Shown here: positions 42,028-52,219 of the stretch, piece after piece | Numbering within the stretch: the first letter of the stretch is position 1 | Layout of the letters: each line of letters opens with the position of its first letter | Source of the DNA: Pelodera strongyloides | Lineage: Eukaryota > Nematoda > Chromadorea > Rhabditida > Rhabditidae | Length of the DNA: 64,000 nucleotides | Direction: 5' to 3' | NCBI GenBank assembly: GCA_036852015.1 | Contig: JAANDG010000157.1 | Coordinates: 186,001 to 250,000, forward strand | Position numbers and translations under genes: made by a program | The notes under the pieces: generated by a model | What the model was told of the DNA's origin: nothing | Databases searched by the model: none | What the model saw: the letters and a program-made list of their open reading frames with translations, nothing else

Positions 42028-44088
42028 ATGCCCAATTGGCACTCCGATGACATCAGATTTGCCCTGGGATGTGCCCTGATTGATGGCACCGATTATAGGA
42101 GGAGGGTGCTGAATTCGCACTTCAAACAGAATTTGGTCAACCGTGGAAGCTCACATTCTGCTAAGGTTTGGCTGCACTACAGAATAATTAATTTGTGCAC
42201 CTTGTTTAGCAAATCGTGTTGGACTTTCTCACTTTCGTAGTCTTTAGTTGTTGCGTATTTTGGCCAAAGTTCACTTGGTTGAAAAAATTTTTAGGCGAAG
42301 ATGCGTAGTGCGCCAGCCGTGATGGTTTTCCAGAAAATCCGTGAGAACGGATGGGATCGACCGATATATTCGGCACTCCACAAGTCCCAGCAGCAGCTGT
42401 TTGAAGCACTGGATGCGTTGCTGGATATTTTTGAAGTGTTGGTGATCGTATGCGAACGGTCAACGCTAAATCCTTCTCTCAAGGAAAGACTTCTTCAGTT
42501 TCTCAAAAGTGTAAGTTAACATTTTTACGATTTACGCCATTTTTTTTTAAATGTTCCTCTGGTCAGCCTGCTGCCACACTGGTATTAGAAAAAGTTTGTT
42601 TGTTCATTTGGTGTGTTCGTCAGATTTCACTCACCAATTTACGGATTTAACTTGTGTACACTGTGGTGCCAAAAATGAAAATAACATTTGAACACTTTAT
42701 TTCTTCTTTCTTCAGCCCGGACAGAAAGATCAGTCTGGTGATGAGAATGAGTCTCCCAACGGCGGTCAATTATCCCGGAATCAACCTGCAGTGCCAATCT
42801 CTACACCCTCGATTGCCCGGACACCTAAGGTATTCTTCGATATTCTTCTTTCGATAAGTTGTTCTACTTTTGCTTTTATGATAATTCAACCTCAAGTTGC
42901 GTAAGTCCGGGTCTACTACGAATTACAAATTTGGCCAGCCATCATTTAGTTTGGAGAAAAAGACCGCGCGCACAACAGACTTGCAGACCAGTATGCCGTT
43001 ATGCCTGGCCAGTCACGACATGTCGATGTGGCCCACAGTCTTCCACCCACACCCGTCTTCACTACACCCGCCGTTACAACTTTAACAACCAAGGTACTTG
43101 TCGTTAAATATTGCTAGTTTATACATATATAACTCTTATTCGATAAAATTGCTATATCTAAAAGGAAAATAATGCACTGTACTATTTAGTAGAAATCTGT
43201 CAAGCGTTATGATAATGTGTCACCCCACAAATTAGTATTATAGACATGTTCATGCATTTTTTAGCCAACCCTGGTGAGGTCTACTGGCTCCGCACCCTTG
43301 GCTAATTTTGTTACAACACCCACGAAGGCACGTTTCTTCTACTTTGTTCTAAGTTTTATTTGAATTTACTTGCTTACATTTTGAGCGTTCCAATATCTAG
43401 AAGCTTGCCCTTGAAATTTTAGGGTGATAGCGCACTAGCTTTAGGAGTTCATTCATGTATAAACTATGTTCCAGAATGACCTGCACAGCGTAAGCGTACG
43501 CATTCTCAAAATGTGTAATTCAGTCGCTTGCCAAACGGTGACGCCGTCTAAGAAGGTACGTTGTTATATATCTCAAAATATGGATTTTTTACGATTATTT
43601 ATCGAAATTCACGCATTTTCGGCAATGGGCCCCTGCTCCTTTCGGTGATCGGGTGTGCGTGCCTTTGAAACATGCATATGTATGGTGCGGAAAACTGTGA
43701 TACTTATTTCTGTTTCTTTGTAGCCAAGTCCCGCAGTGAAGCGTTACCGAGAGACTATGTGTCAAACCGATGAGGCACCTCAAGAGGTACGTTTCCATTC
43801 TTCCTTTATATTTTCGCCTTTCAGCGTAAAAAAAAGGTTTGTTCATAAATAAAGCATGATTTTTCGATAAATCGTGTTCAGTTGGCTTGGTCAAGTTGTC
43901 TTTGAAACACTGACAACGTTTCTTTTTAGCAGGCAAAACGCTATCACGAAGTGGGTGCACAGACAGTGCAGACGGCCAGTGCGTCGCAGACACACGTCTT
44001 CGAATGGCAGAGGGAATCTCCAGTGGATACGCAGGCACGGTTTTCTCATCTGTTTTTAACATTCTCGTTTATTTTGAACTTAAAATGA
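42028..44088 (+). CDS. Unknown nematode protein, paralogue 1 of a convergent pair
   Basis: Eight exons join in phase to 978 nt (325 aa plus stop): 42028-42165, 42295-42510, 42716-42829, 42950-43093, 43265-43327 (GC donor; a GT donor at 43274 is an alternative), 43475-43555, 43724-43786, 43930-44088. The start ATG follows an acceptor by five bases (AG at 42021-42022), as in trans-spliced messages. Exons 1-2 encode a conserved, helical, apparently globular region (RFALGCALIDGTDYRRRVL, then IRENGWDRPIY and ALDALLDIFEVL). The rest is Pro/Ser/Thr-rich and probably disordered. The gene at 47096-50516 shares exon-1 length (46 codons), the exon 1-2 boundary and the GWD-P motif. I do not recognise the family. 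Confidence 0.7.
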
Positions 44089-45321
44089 CAATGTACGCGA
44101 TGACTTATGCGCCATCTGTAGTGCGCGCAACCGAACTCCGGCGCCATCGCCGCGCGCACAAGGTGCGCTGCGCTCCTGTGGCGGCTCTTCCTTTCGTTAT
44201 CGGCGGTGGAAGCGGTGCGCGTGTGAGTGAGATGTCCCGTCATGTGATTGTAATAAATTCAGGATTCGGGCCAGTCCAATCGTCATTCAGAAAATAGAAA
44301 AAGGAATTTGGATACACCAGAGGTCGAGATCACCATATCGGCACCAAAATGCGCACGGGTTGCAGTTGTGCTAAATAGAAATTATGAACACTAAGTTTGG
44401 CTTTTGTATGAGTGGCTGAAAGGTTGAATTACAAATGATACTGATGTTTTTTGCTCATTAAAATAATATTCTGTACCTCTGATTTGGGTACTTGATTTGG
44501 TGATAGATTGACTTGATACTCAAATGATGCACTTACCAATTTAAGATACAGCTACCAATTATAAGTTTGTGCATTTGTTTAGTTTTCCTTCCCTTTATTC
44601 TAAATGAAGATTAGCCTTAAACTTGTAAATAGCCTTCGCCCTGTACCGTTATATTTTTTTAGTCCTACTGAATTCTCATTTATGGGATTCGCTTGCTTCA
44701 TATGGTGCTTCCGGAGCTTTACTGCCTTACAGTTGTTACGTTGTGATAGTTCGATATCTTGTGCTATGAGTTTGCCAATGATTTATGCATCGTTGGCATG
44801 CGTAGTTTATGAATATATATCCCCCAGGAAGTAGTGGTGAATTTAGCCCTTATTGTTGTTCGCTGGTAGGTTCTTTGTACTTGTGCTATTAGTACTTGCG
44901 GTATATATATCTGCGGTTACTTATTTTTACTTTCTATTGAGATCTCTACGTTTTATCCTCATCTTATGCATACACTGTAATGACTTATTTATATGCGCTC
45001 GCTCAGAGACGTTTTTCGTAACGAGAAATGCTTGCCTGTTTTTTTCTTGTACCATAACCAGATTTTGCCGTTTTATCCTATGCATGTGTTTGCGATACTT
45101 TCTACTTTCGTGGCTGTGAATATAAAATGTATTACATATTGATGATGACTCACAACATTCCATTATACTGTGAATAAACAACATTAAAAAAGGGTGTCGG
45201 TAAATCTTTATTCGTTCTCTAGAAAAAATTGTCACAGGTCATTTTGAAGTCGATAATGCTTATCGGTTTTCTAGAAATTATCGTTTTTTCATCAAAACCC
45301 TCTGATTTGACGAATGAACTC
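44089..45321. other. Downstream region of paralogue 1
   Basis: A GC-rich patch at about 44110-44230 is followed by AT-rich sequence with no supported gene. Confidence 0.4.
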
Positions 45322-45595
45322 CTCTGTTCTTCTACTGCACGTTTCCCGCGAAACAAAAATAAATCCCGCGTTTCCTGGCAGCTAATCATCCAATCCCGCG
45401 CAATAAGAAAAGTCGCATGTTTCTTAGCAGATTAGCGAATCATGTCCCGCAATTAAACACTAAGCAAGGTCTAGTGTTAGCGGTAAGGCCCCTAATTAGC
45501 GCTCCCAATAAGGACGGAATCCCGCGTTTCCCGCTTGTTTGGGAGGAAACGTGGGATTACGATTACCGCTAAACTGCGAATGAGGAACATAGTCT
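45322..45595. repeat. Dispersed TTTCCCGC-rich repeat, copy 2
   Basis: Begins CTCTGTTCTTCTACTGCACGTTTCCCGCG and ends TGCGAATGAGGAACATAG, the same ends as 37565-37845. A vps-4-derived fragment begins directly at its right end. Confidence 0.8.
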
Positions 45596-45727
45596 TACCG
45601 AGAGCGTAAGTTAAAAGCGTAAAATCCTACCGTATACTCCTTCCCACGTGAATTTTGAACATTTCCTTTCGTCCGATCACGCCCGAATGCGCAATTTAGA
45701 TACGCTTTTCGAAACGTCTGAACAACA
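45596..45727 (-). pseudogene. Decayed fragment of vps-4 (exon 10 with flanking intron)
   Basis: Read on the minus strand, 45727-45631 matches vps-4 at about 28684-28780: intron end TTGTTCAG, then ACGTTTCGAAAAGCGTATCTA, and GGACGAAAGGAAATGTTCAAAATT. The lower part (45628-45596) matches the start of vps-4 intron 10 (TTACGCTTTxAACTTACGCTCT). About 30 bp spanning the exon end is missing between them. A TAA interrupts the frame after RFEKRI. Because intron sequence is included on both sides, this is a DNA-level duplication and not a retrocopy. Confidence 0.85.
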
Positions 45728-47095
45728 TGTTTTATTGATAATAGCACACTTATCATTCACGCAGAACTATACGCCTCGCAGAAGACATTTATTGGAAACT
45801 AGCTGATCGGAAGCTAAAATCTAAACCCGAAAACACCTCTAACAGCCGACAACAATACAAAAAGGACATATGGTACCCCACCCTTTCCTTTAGACGCGAG
45901 AAACACCTATGTTTCAATTCATATTCAATAATTTAACAGACAGTAATTTAAATGCGATAGTTCACAACCAAGTGCAAACAGAGTTATGTATAATATGGAT
46001 GTGTGAGTTTGTGTAAGTACGAGTGTGTGAGTATGTGTATGTGTGTGTATAAGTGTGGCGTGTATTGTTAGGTCGCCATCATGTAATGACAAGAATGGTA
46101 TTATTTGCAGGAGTACTTTTTTCCATTAACGGAGTTCACGCACTTCGTGAATGGAAAAAGGGCAGCTCCCTCCAATGAAATCGCTGCCAAAAACTTTTGT
46201 TTTCTCTCGTTTTACTTTTGCTTGTTTTCTCTGGGTTTGCTCTGTGGTTATAAGTTATAAGTTAACTTAGTATATTATTATATAGTAGTTTTTAGTAGAT
46301 TATTTAGCAAAAAAATAGAGTGGCAAGTGCCTCGTCCTTATGGCAGTGTATCGGAGGTTCAATTACGGCAGCGTGCGAACTTTTTGCAGACGATTATTTT
46401 GGGTGCCCTTCTCCATCCAGTCTTTTGCCGCGTTGAAATATTGTACTATACATATTTTATACATTGATTCTAATTATTCGATCATGTTATCGAAAAAGTG
46501 AGCAGCCTCTATTAGGTTTGTGAAAAAAAAGTTTGTGAAAATAAGCTAAAATTGTATAAAAGGCGATGAAAGGGGAAAACGATGAAAAAAAATGCGAAGA
46601 ACACGATTTTCATGAATAAAAATAAATATCTCGGGTGAAAGTGTCACCTTCACCCAAAATGTTGGTGGATTACAAAATGTTGCAAGGTAAACTCTCACTC
46701 GGAATAGCTCTAACTCTCACTCAAATTAACTCCTCTCACCCAGAGTGAGAGTTAAACTATCACCCAAAATATGTCTAACGAGTTCGTTCGTCGATCTGGC
46801 CTCAGGCTTATTACACATAAAATAGCGTTTTTATAACATATCTGTAAGTTTTTTTTTATTGAAGATAGCACTGCAAGTAGCAACGGTAATTGAAATATGT
46901 CTCAAAAAACTATTGGAATTGCTGTGTAATAACATAGACTTCACATGAGTACTACCGTTTGATTGATAACGAATCATATCAGCACATACATAAAGTGTAG
47001 AATGACGGAATGGAAAGGGATCGTAAGTATGTACTATGTAACAGTTAGGTGATCTTTGTAAAAACGAGTACTAAGGCTTCGAGTAATATAAGTAA
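45728..47095. other. Stretch without an assignable gene
   Basis: AT-rich with GT-rich words near 46000-46060 and repeated CTCTCACTC/GAGTGAGAG words at about 46690-46760. No coding region is supported. Confidence 0.4.
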
Positions 47096-47711
47096 TCATT
47101 CGTTTTGATGCGACATGGTAATGTGCTTGGAGTTGCGCTCCAAAACCTTTTCCGTCGTAATGCTGATGTGTACGTCTAATTTTGTCTTCCTGATTTCGAT
47201 CGGACCCTGGAAATAGATAAGCTACAAACACAAACGCAAGAACGTAAAGCAGGCAAACACACACCCACGCACACCCACTCACACCCACACACACACACAC
47301 ACAAAACACACACATACACACACACACACACAAAACACACACACACGCGCCCACACACACACGCACCCACACCCACACAAACACACGCACACACCCACCG
47401 ACCTACCCACACACACCCACACCCACCCACACATCCACACGCACCCACACGCACCCACACGCACCCACACACACACGCAAACACACGCACACACCCACCC
47501 ACACACCCACACATGCACCCTCATACACACACACCCACAGACCCACAGACCCGCTCACACACACATCCACCCACACACCCACACGCACCCACACCCACAC
47601 AAAAACACACACAAACACACATACATACACTCACACAGACCGACTCTCACATACACACGCACACCCTCACGCACCCACAAACACACGCACACGCACAAAC
47701 ACGCACACCCA

Positions 47712-47788
<77 letters not shown>

Positions 47789-50516
47789 CACACACACATA
47801 CACATACAAAACACAAAACACAACACAAAACACAAAACACACATACAAAAACAAAAACCAAAACACACACACACATTTATATATATACGCCGTACACCTG
47901 CGCACTCCACACATACCCTGTATACGCTACTATATTGTTTTTCTCATACCAGTTAAACTTAACACACAAGGCTGTACCTCCTCAGTTGCTGGGTGTGCTC
48001 GTTTTGCTACACTCGGCGTCGTTGATTCTGGCGGTGCCATAGATTTTGCAGGGGAAGACGTCACTTTGTAAGCATCAAGTTCTGTCTAAAAAACAGATGT
48101 TTTGCAGAACAGGTCCATGAGAAGAAATCGTAGTGAACAATCAACACATCGATATGTTCTGCCTGCCAGAGTGTGAGGTTCTCACTACGTTCGCGGGTGC
48201 GCAGCGCACTGCGCACCAAGCCGCCGGCGCCCTTTTTTTTGGTGCGCTGCACGGTTGAGGACGAGTAAGAATACGTTTCACAAGCTTGTTATTACAAATT
48301 GAATAATATCTAAACTAGTATGATACGGGACTTTGAAACGTATCCTCGAGAAGTGCCAACCGCACAGCGCACCCCCATCCAGCCGCGCAGTGCACCACAA
48401 AGAAGCGTCCCTGGTTGGGGGTGCGTTGCGCAGTTGGAGACCAGAGCAGAATAATATGCACCATAGTTTAAAAGGGGCGACGTGTGCCCACTCCTATTTT
48501 GTCCATGCAAATTATAAAGCAGTAATTTACATATAATACATGGAGAGCAGTTATCCAGATTTTTTGCGGAGGACACCAAAATGAGAAAGGCATCTAGCCT
48601 TTCTGTGTATTGGAAGGGAATAGTAGGTGCCCCCTTAGTTAGCACCCTGACTGTAATGGCCGAATTCACAAACACCTAAAGAACAGTACCGAGGAATACC
48701 TGGGCATTGGGATCCATGATTTTTGTTGAAATAGTTGGCCCACTAAGTCCAGGAACAGTTGTTCCAGCAATGACGACTTCATCATCGGGCCTTTGTTGAA
48801 GCTGTAAGAAAAGGAATTATTATACCCGGAATTATTGTAACTTTACAGGCTCAGGCCCGCGTATAAAAAGTTCTCCTGTTATTCTGTGACGAACCTTCCG
48901 AATTACTAAAACGTGGCTGGGAAAACCGTTTTGCATAATATGCAAATTCGCGTGATATATTGGCAATAGAAGGTCCAGAGCTAGTTACCTTAGTCAGCAC
49001 CCACAAATAGCCGGGTTTTTGGATGCGAACGGGTTGAAAACACAAAATAATATATGCACATTGATTAAATCAATAATAATGATCATTTTGCTATTCTATA
49101 CATTGTAATTGAGGCCCAGAAACGCATTTTCAAGCTCAAACTGCGGTTGATTTCTGAGAAACTTCTTCCGCAAACATCTTCAACAGTTTTGCATAGTATG
49201 CAAAACGGTTTTCACGGTTGAGCAGTCTGTGTTTATCACAGAAAAAAATTGGGGAAAACCGTTGGTACGTGGGCCTGAGCCTTTAAACGATTCTTTGCCA
49301 TCTTGTAGGGCAGTGTCTAGGGTTGGTGACTCACTTACACCAAGCGTAAAAGCGGGAATCAGGATAAACTGACGCATACCCATGGGTAGGATTAAAGGGT
49401 CAGGCCCATTTCAAATGACCCCTATGTTTGATGATTCCAGCTGATTCTCCATGTCAAATATAGTAGGATGCAATATTTTTCTAATTTTCAAGCGCAAAAT
49501 TCACGCCGTATTAATCGATTTACCCCTGCCAGTCATACCCAACTATTTACCGCATTTGTCACGCCCCTTCGCGCTAATTGGGCATTATGCTCTATTGGGC
49601 GTGGCAACTGCGATATCGGCCAATCAGCGCGAATGGGCGTGCCAACTGCGATGGATAGCTGTGTATGACTGCTCATGGTAAATTGCTGAATAATGAGTGA
49701 TTTTTGCGCTTGAAAATTAGAAAATTATTGCATCCTACTATATTTGACATGGAGAATCAGATGGAATCATCAAAGATAGGGGTCATTTGAAATGGGCCTG
49801 ACCCTTTAATGTTTTTCACGCTTTCACACTGTGCCCCGTTTCAGATTCTGTTGACGTGTTGCGTATAAAATTGTTGCGTATAAAAAAAGTGCTGCGTATA
49901 AAATTATCGGGAGAAATATTAAGAAAGACAACTTACCTCCTTTACGAAAGTGACGACTCTATCCCTCAGCGTGTCATCAACGCCGAGGCGTTCGTGTGTG
50001 TATGCGAACAACTCGAACATCTCCATTAACTCATTCATGGCCACAAAAAACTCGTCGGATCCTTTCTCGATGGCATCACGTAGTGGTGTATCCCATCCAT
50101 TGAGCCTTATCTGTTCAATCGCGAAAAGAGCGGAAGGCGTGCGAACTTTTTTCTGAAGCAAACTTCGCACGTATTCCTTTTAGGTAATGGAAAAAGGTGA
50201 GAAAAGTAGCCAAATGATTTCCCTTTTCGAAGTTAAATTTTGGTTTCCACACCTAACAAATGTTGATGAAATTTTGCAAATAGGAGGTTAGGCAGTTAGG
50301 CTAGAGTTCGACGTAAACACATATTCCTGAGTATAAAAGAAAACTGGAGTATCTACTAATTAAATACGTAAAATTAACCGTTGCGCAACGCGAGCTACCC
50401 TTCGAACTCAAGCGTCTTTTAAAATGCGATTTGAACTGATTGCGTTTAGAATCCGAGCGGGTGAAAAATTCAACTCCGAGAGCGTATAGACTATCTTGCG
50501 AGTAATTGTGTGTCAT
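47096..50516 (-). CDS. Unknown nematode protein, paralogue 2 of a convergent pair
   Basis: Five recognised exons join in phase to 699 nt (232 aa plus stop): 50379-50516, 49937-50176, 48700-48801, 47978-48085, 47096-47206. The start ATG follows an acceptor by a few bases (AG at 50521-50522). Exons 1-2 are homologous to paralogue 1: YALGVEFF, RRLSSKGSS, IRLNGWDTPLRDAI and NELMEMFELFAYTHERLG align with it. The later part is Pro/Thr-rich and ends ERNSKHITMSHQNE. Two MITEs lie in intron 2 and a CA-rich microsatellite in the last intron. Further small exons in the 1.1-kb intron 2 cannot be excluded. The family is not recognised. Confidence 0.65.
47245..47875. repeat. CA-rich microsatellite/minisatellite (~630 bp) in a paralogue 2 intron
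   Basis: Interleaved CACACA, CACCCACA and CACGCA words with no interruption by unique sequence. The Cys/Val-rich and His/Thr-rich frames on the two strands are artefacts. Confidence 0.95.
48175..48430. repeat. GC-rich island with GTGCGC/GCGCAC words
   Basis: GGTGCGCAGCGCACTGCGCACC and, 130 bp on, CGCACAGCGCACC and GGTGCGTTGCGCAG pair as imperfect inverted repeats. The word content links it to the other GC-rich islands. Confidence 0.5.
48843..49286. mobile_element. Inverted-repeat MITE, family E
   Basis: The left end TTACAGGCTCAGGCCCGCGTA and the right end TACGTGGGCCTGAGCCTTTAA are inverted repeats about 444 bp apart; the left TTAA has decayed to TTAC. The interior holds further inverted words (AAAACCGTTTTGCATAATATGC and GCATAGTATGCAAAACGGTTTT). 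Confidence 0.7.
49392..49809. mobile_element. Inverted-repeat MITE, family D
   Basis: TTAAAGGGTCAGGCCCATTTCAAATGACCCCTA at the left returns inverted at the right. Inner arms (GGATGCAATA...TTTTCAAGCGCAAAA) also pair. About 418 bp with TTAA at both ends. Confidence 0.85.
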
Positions 50517-50772
50517 GTTTCTGCAAACATGTTTCTGCAATTTGAATGCCCACTATGGAAATCAACTATTTACTACGATCCAAAATTTTTATAGACTTCA
50601 CAGTTTTATATTGATTTACTCCTTCCTATTAAAAGCTTTTGCTTTGTAAAGCATGTCTTTCGGAATTTAATACCATCATATTTCGATAAAAGGAAACCAT
50701 TTAAGCACTTCATTCTCGTGAGCCTCCTCCTTTAACATTGAGAGTCTAATTTTGGCTTTTGCTCCAGCTGTT

Positions 50773-51003
50773 CTTAAGCCGCGTTCAGGTTGGGGAAAAG
50801 TTGTGGAATTCCGAAACAGGACCGTTCGAGATGGTGTCAAATTCGAACGTGCGTCATTTTTGACTCCTGCAGTTGTTAAAAATATAATCCCACAGCGATT
50901 CCACTACGGTAGATTTTGATTTTCCTGTACGTTTTTCCGTCCATCTCGAACGGTGGAATTCCGGAATTCCACCAACTTTTCCCCAACTTGAACGCGGCTT
51001 TAG
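50773..51003. mobile_element. Inverted-repeat element upstream of paralogue 2
   Basis: TAAGCCGCGTTCAGGTTGGGGAAAAGTTG at about 50775 returns inverted as CAACTTTTCCCCAACTTGAACGCGGCTTTA ending near 51002. The interior also has paired GTTCGAGATGG and CCATCTCGAAC words. Confidence 0.8.
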
Positions 51004-51222
51004 TGGGGACGAAATACAAAAAATGTTACTTTACCTTTTTTAGTAAATGGGGGTTTTGTTGATGTGTAATAAATTGTGCCCGCCGTTGTATTTATTCACA
51101 AACTAAAAAATGCCAATTAACCAGATCATAAACTTGGTCGCCATAAAGTATACGATTCATGCTTTTTTATACCAAGGTATTTATTCAACGTCGGGGAGAA
51201 TTCGTGCCAATAGCATTGCGGT

Positions 51223-51479
51223 TTAAAGGGACAGGCCCATCAAAGTAAACCTATATTTACGATACGTTCATAGTGACTATCAAGCATTTTTATTACAATA
51301 TATACAAACTAAATTTCACATTTATTTGCCATGGAAAACTTTTTTCCGATGCGCTCAGCTTAAATGTATACCCTAAAGCCGCAAATATCCTTGTCGTCGA
51401 TGCAAATTTATCGTGAAATCATAATGCGATTAAAATTTGCATATATAGCTTTGAAATCTGCAGTTTTATGGTATACATT
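51223..51479. mobile_element. Family C MITE, truncated by the LTR retroelement
   Basis: The left 257 bp match the family C element at 33137. The match stops at TATACATT, exactly where the LTR begins. The missing part should lie beyond the right end of the window, after the second LTR. Confidence 0.85.
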
Positions 51480-52160
51480 AAACAACGTGGTAGTGGAAGT
51501 GTGAAAGTATCATAACCTGATGAATTGCGGAACAATGTCATGTAAATTGGAAAGAGGAAAAAGGCAACAATTCATTTATCGAACACGGAAAAGAAAAAGG
51601 ATAGCTTAATCGTTGATTCCTTGTCATCCTTCGTGGGCGCTTATATACCTCTGCTGCTTCCGGACGCCTCCGCCTGTCTCACGAGACGTTCGCGGCTGAA
51701 ATTAATATTATGTTTATATTTATTAATGTGATAATGTTGTTATTTCAATAACTTTAGTTCTGGAATGGGCTACGTCATGCGTTAGGAAATGCGTTATGAA
51801 TTCAAAGATAACTAATGTGAACCTAACTATGTATTAAAGGGGTTACGGGGTTTACACCTATCCCACCCATTTAAGTCCGTCCTCGGACTTGTATTAGGGG
51901 AATGCTGAAATCGGATTCTGGAAAGAGGTGATCACGTTGGTTTGAATTTTGTTGAGACTGTTACTAAATTTGTTCATGAGGCGAGATAGAACTTAGGAGA
52001 GATAAATATCCTGTGGGAATATAGCGTGTCATAATTGAAAATCTTGCTGACGGGAATGGTAATCCTTGTGGATGTTATATGCGTATGCTCTTTAGAGCAT
52101 GATATGCTAAACTTGTTGTTTGCAACTTTATAAATTAAGGGGGTTGTATCTTTGTACAGG
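51478..52160 (-). repeat. 3' LTR (upstream limit approximate)
   Basis: The lower-coordinate limit is fixed by the match to the other LTR. The upper limit is inferred from an A-rich tract on the minus strand (about 52161-52174) that could serve as polypurine tract, followed by TGTACAAAG. A TATA box TATATAA lies on the minus strand at 51641-51647. Confidence 0.65.
51641..51647 (-). promoter_or_regulatory. TATA box in the LTR
   Basis: GGTATATAAGCGCC on the minus strand, about 165 bp from the LTR's 3' end. The position fits a U3 promoter. Confidence 0.5.
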
Positions 52161-52219
52161 TTTTTTTTTTTTTAAGACTTGTTCTTAATCTACGTATTAT
52201 AGTATACGGGAGAAAGAAC

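Noticed and set aside
42950..43085. Acceptor at about 42897 extending exon 4 of paralogue 1 leftwards
   Set aside because: That reading ends in a stop (CTT TAA) before the donor; the acceptor at 42947-42949 gives an open, phase-consistent exon.
45180..45240. A second vps-4 fragment (Walker A-like GGTAAATC near 45200)
   Set aside because: The similarity spans only about 20 bp with mismatches and does not continue.
36386..47875. Direct-repeat arrays as CRISPR
   Set aside because: The genome is eukaryotic and the repeats are microsatellites, minisatellites and MITEs without regular unique spacers.
47034..47956. Long Cys/Val-rich and His/Thr-rich open frames
   Set aside because: They are translations of a CA-rich simple repeat on the two strands and in several frames.
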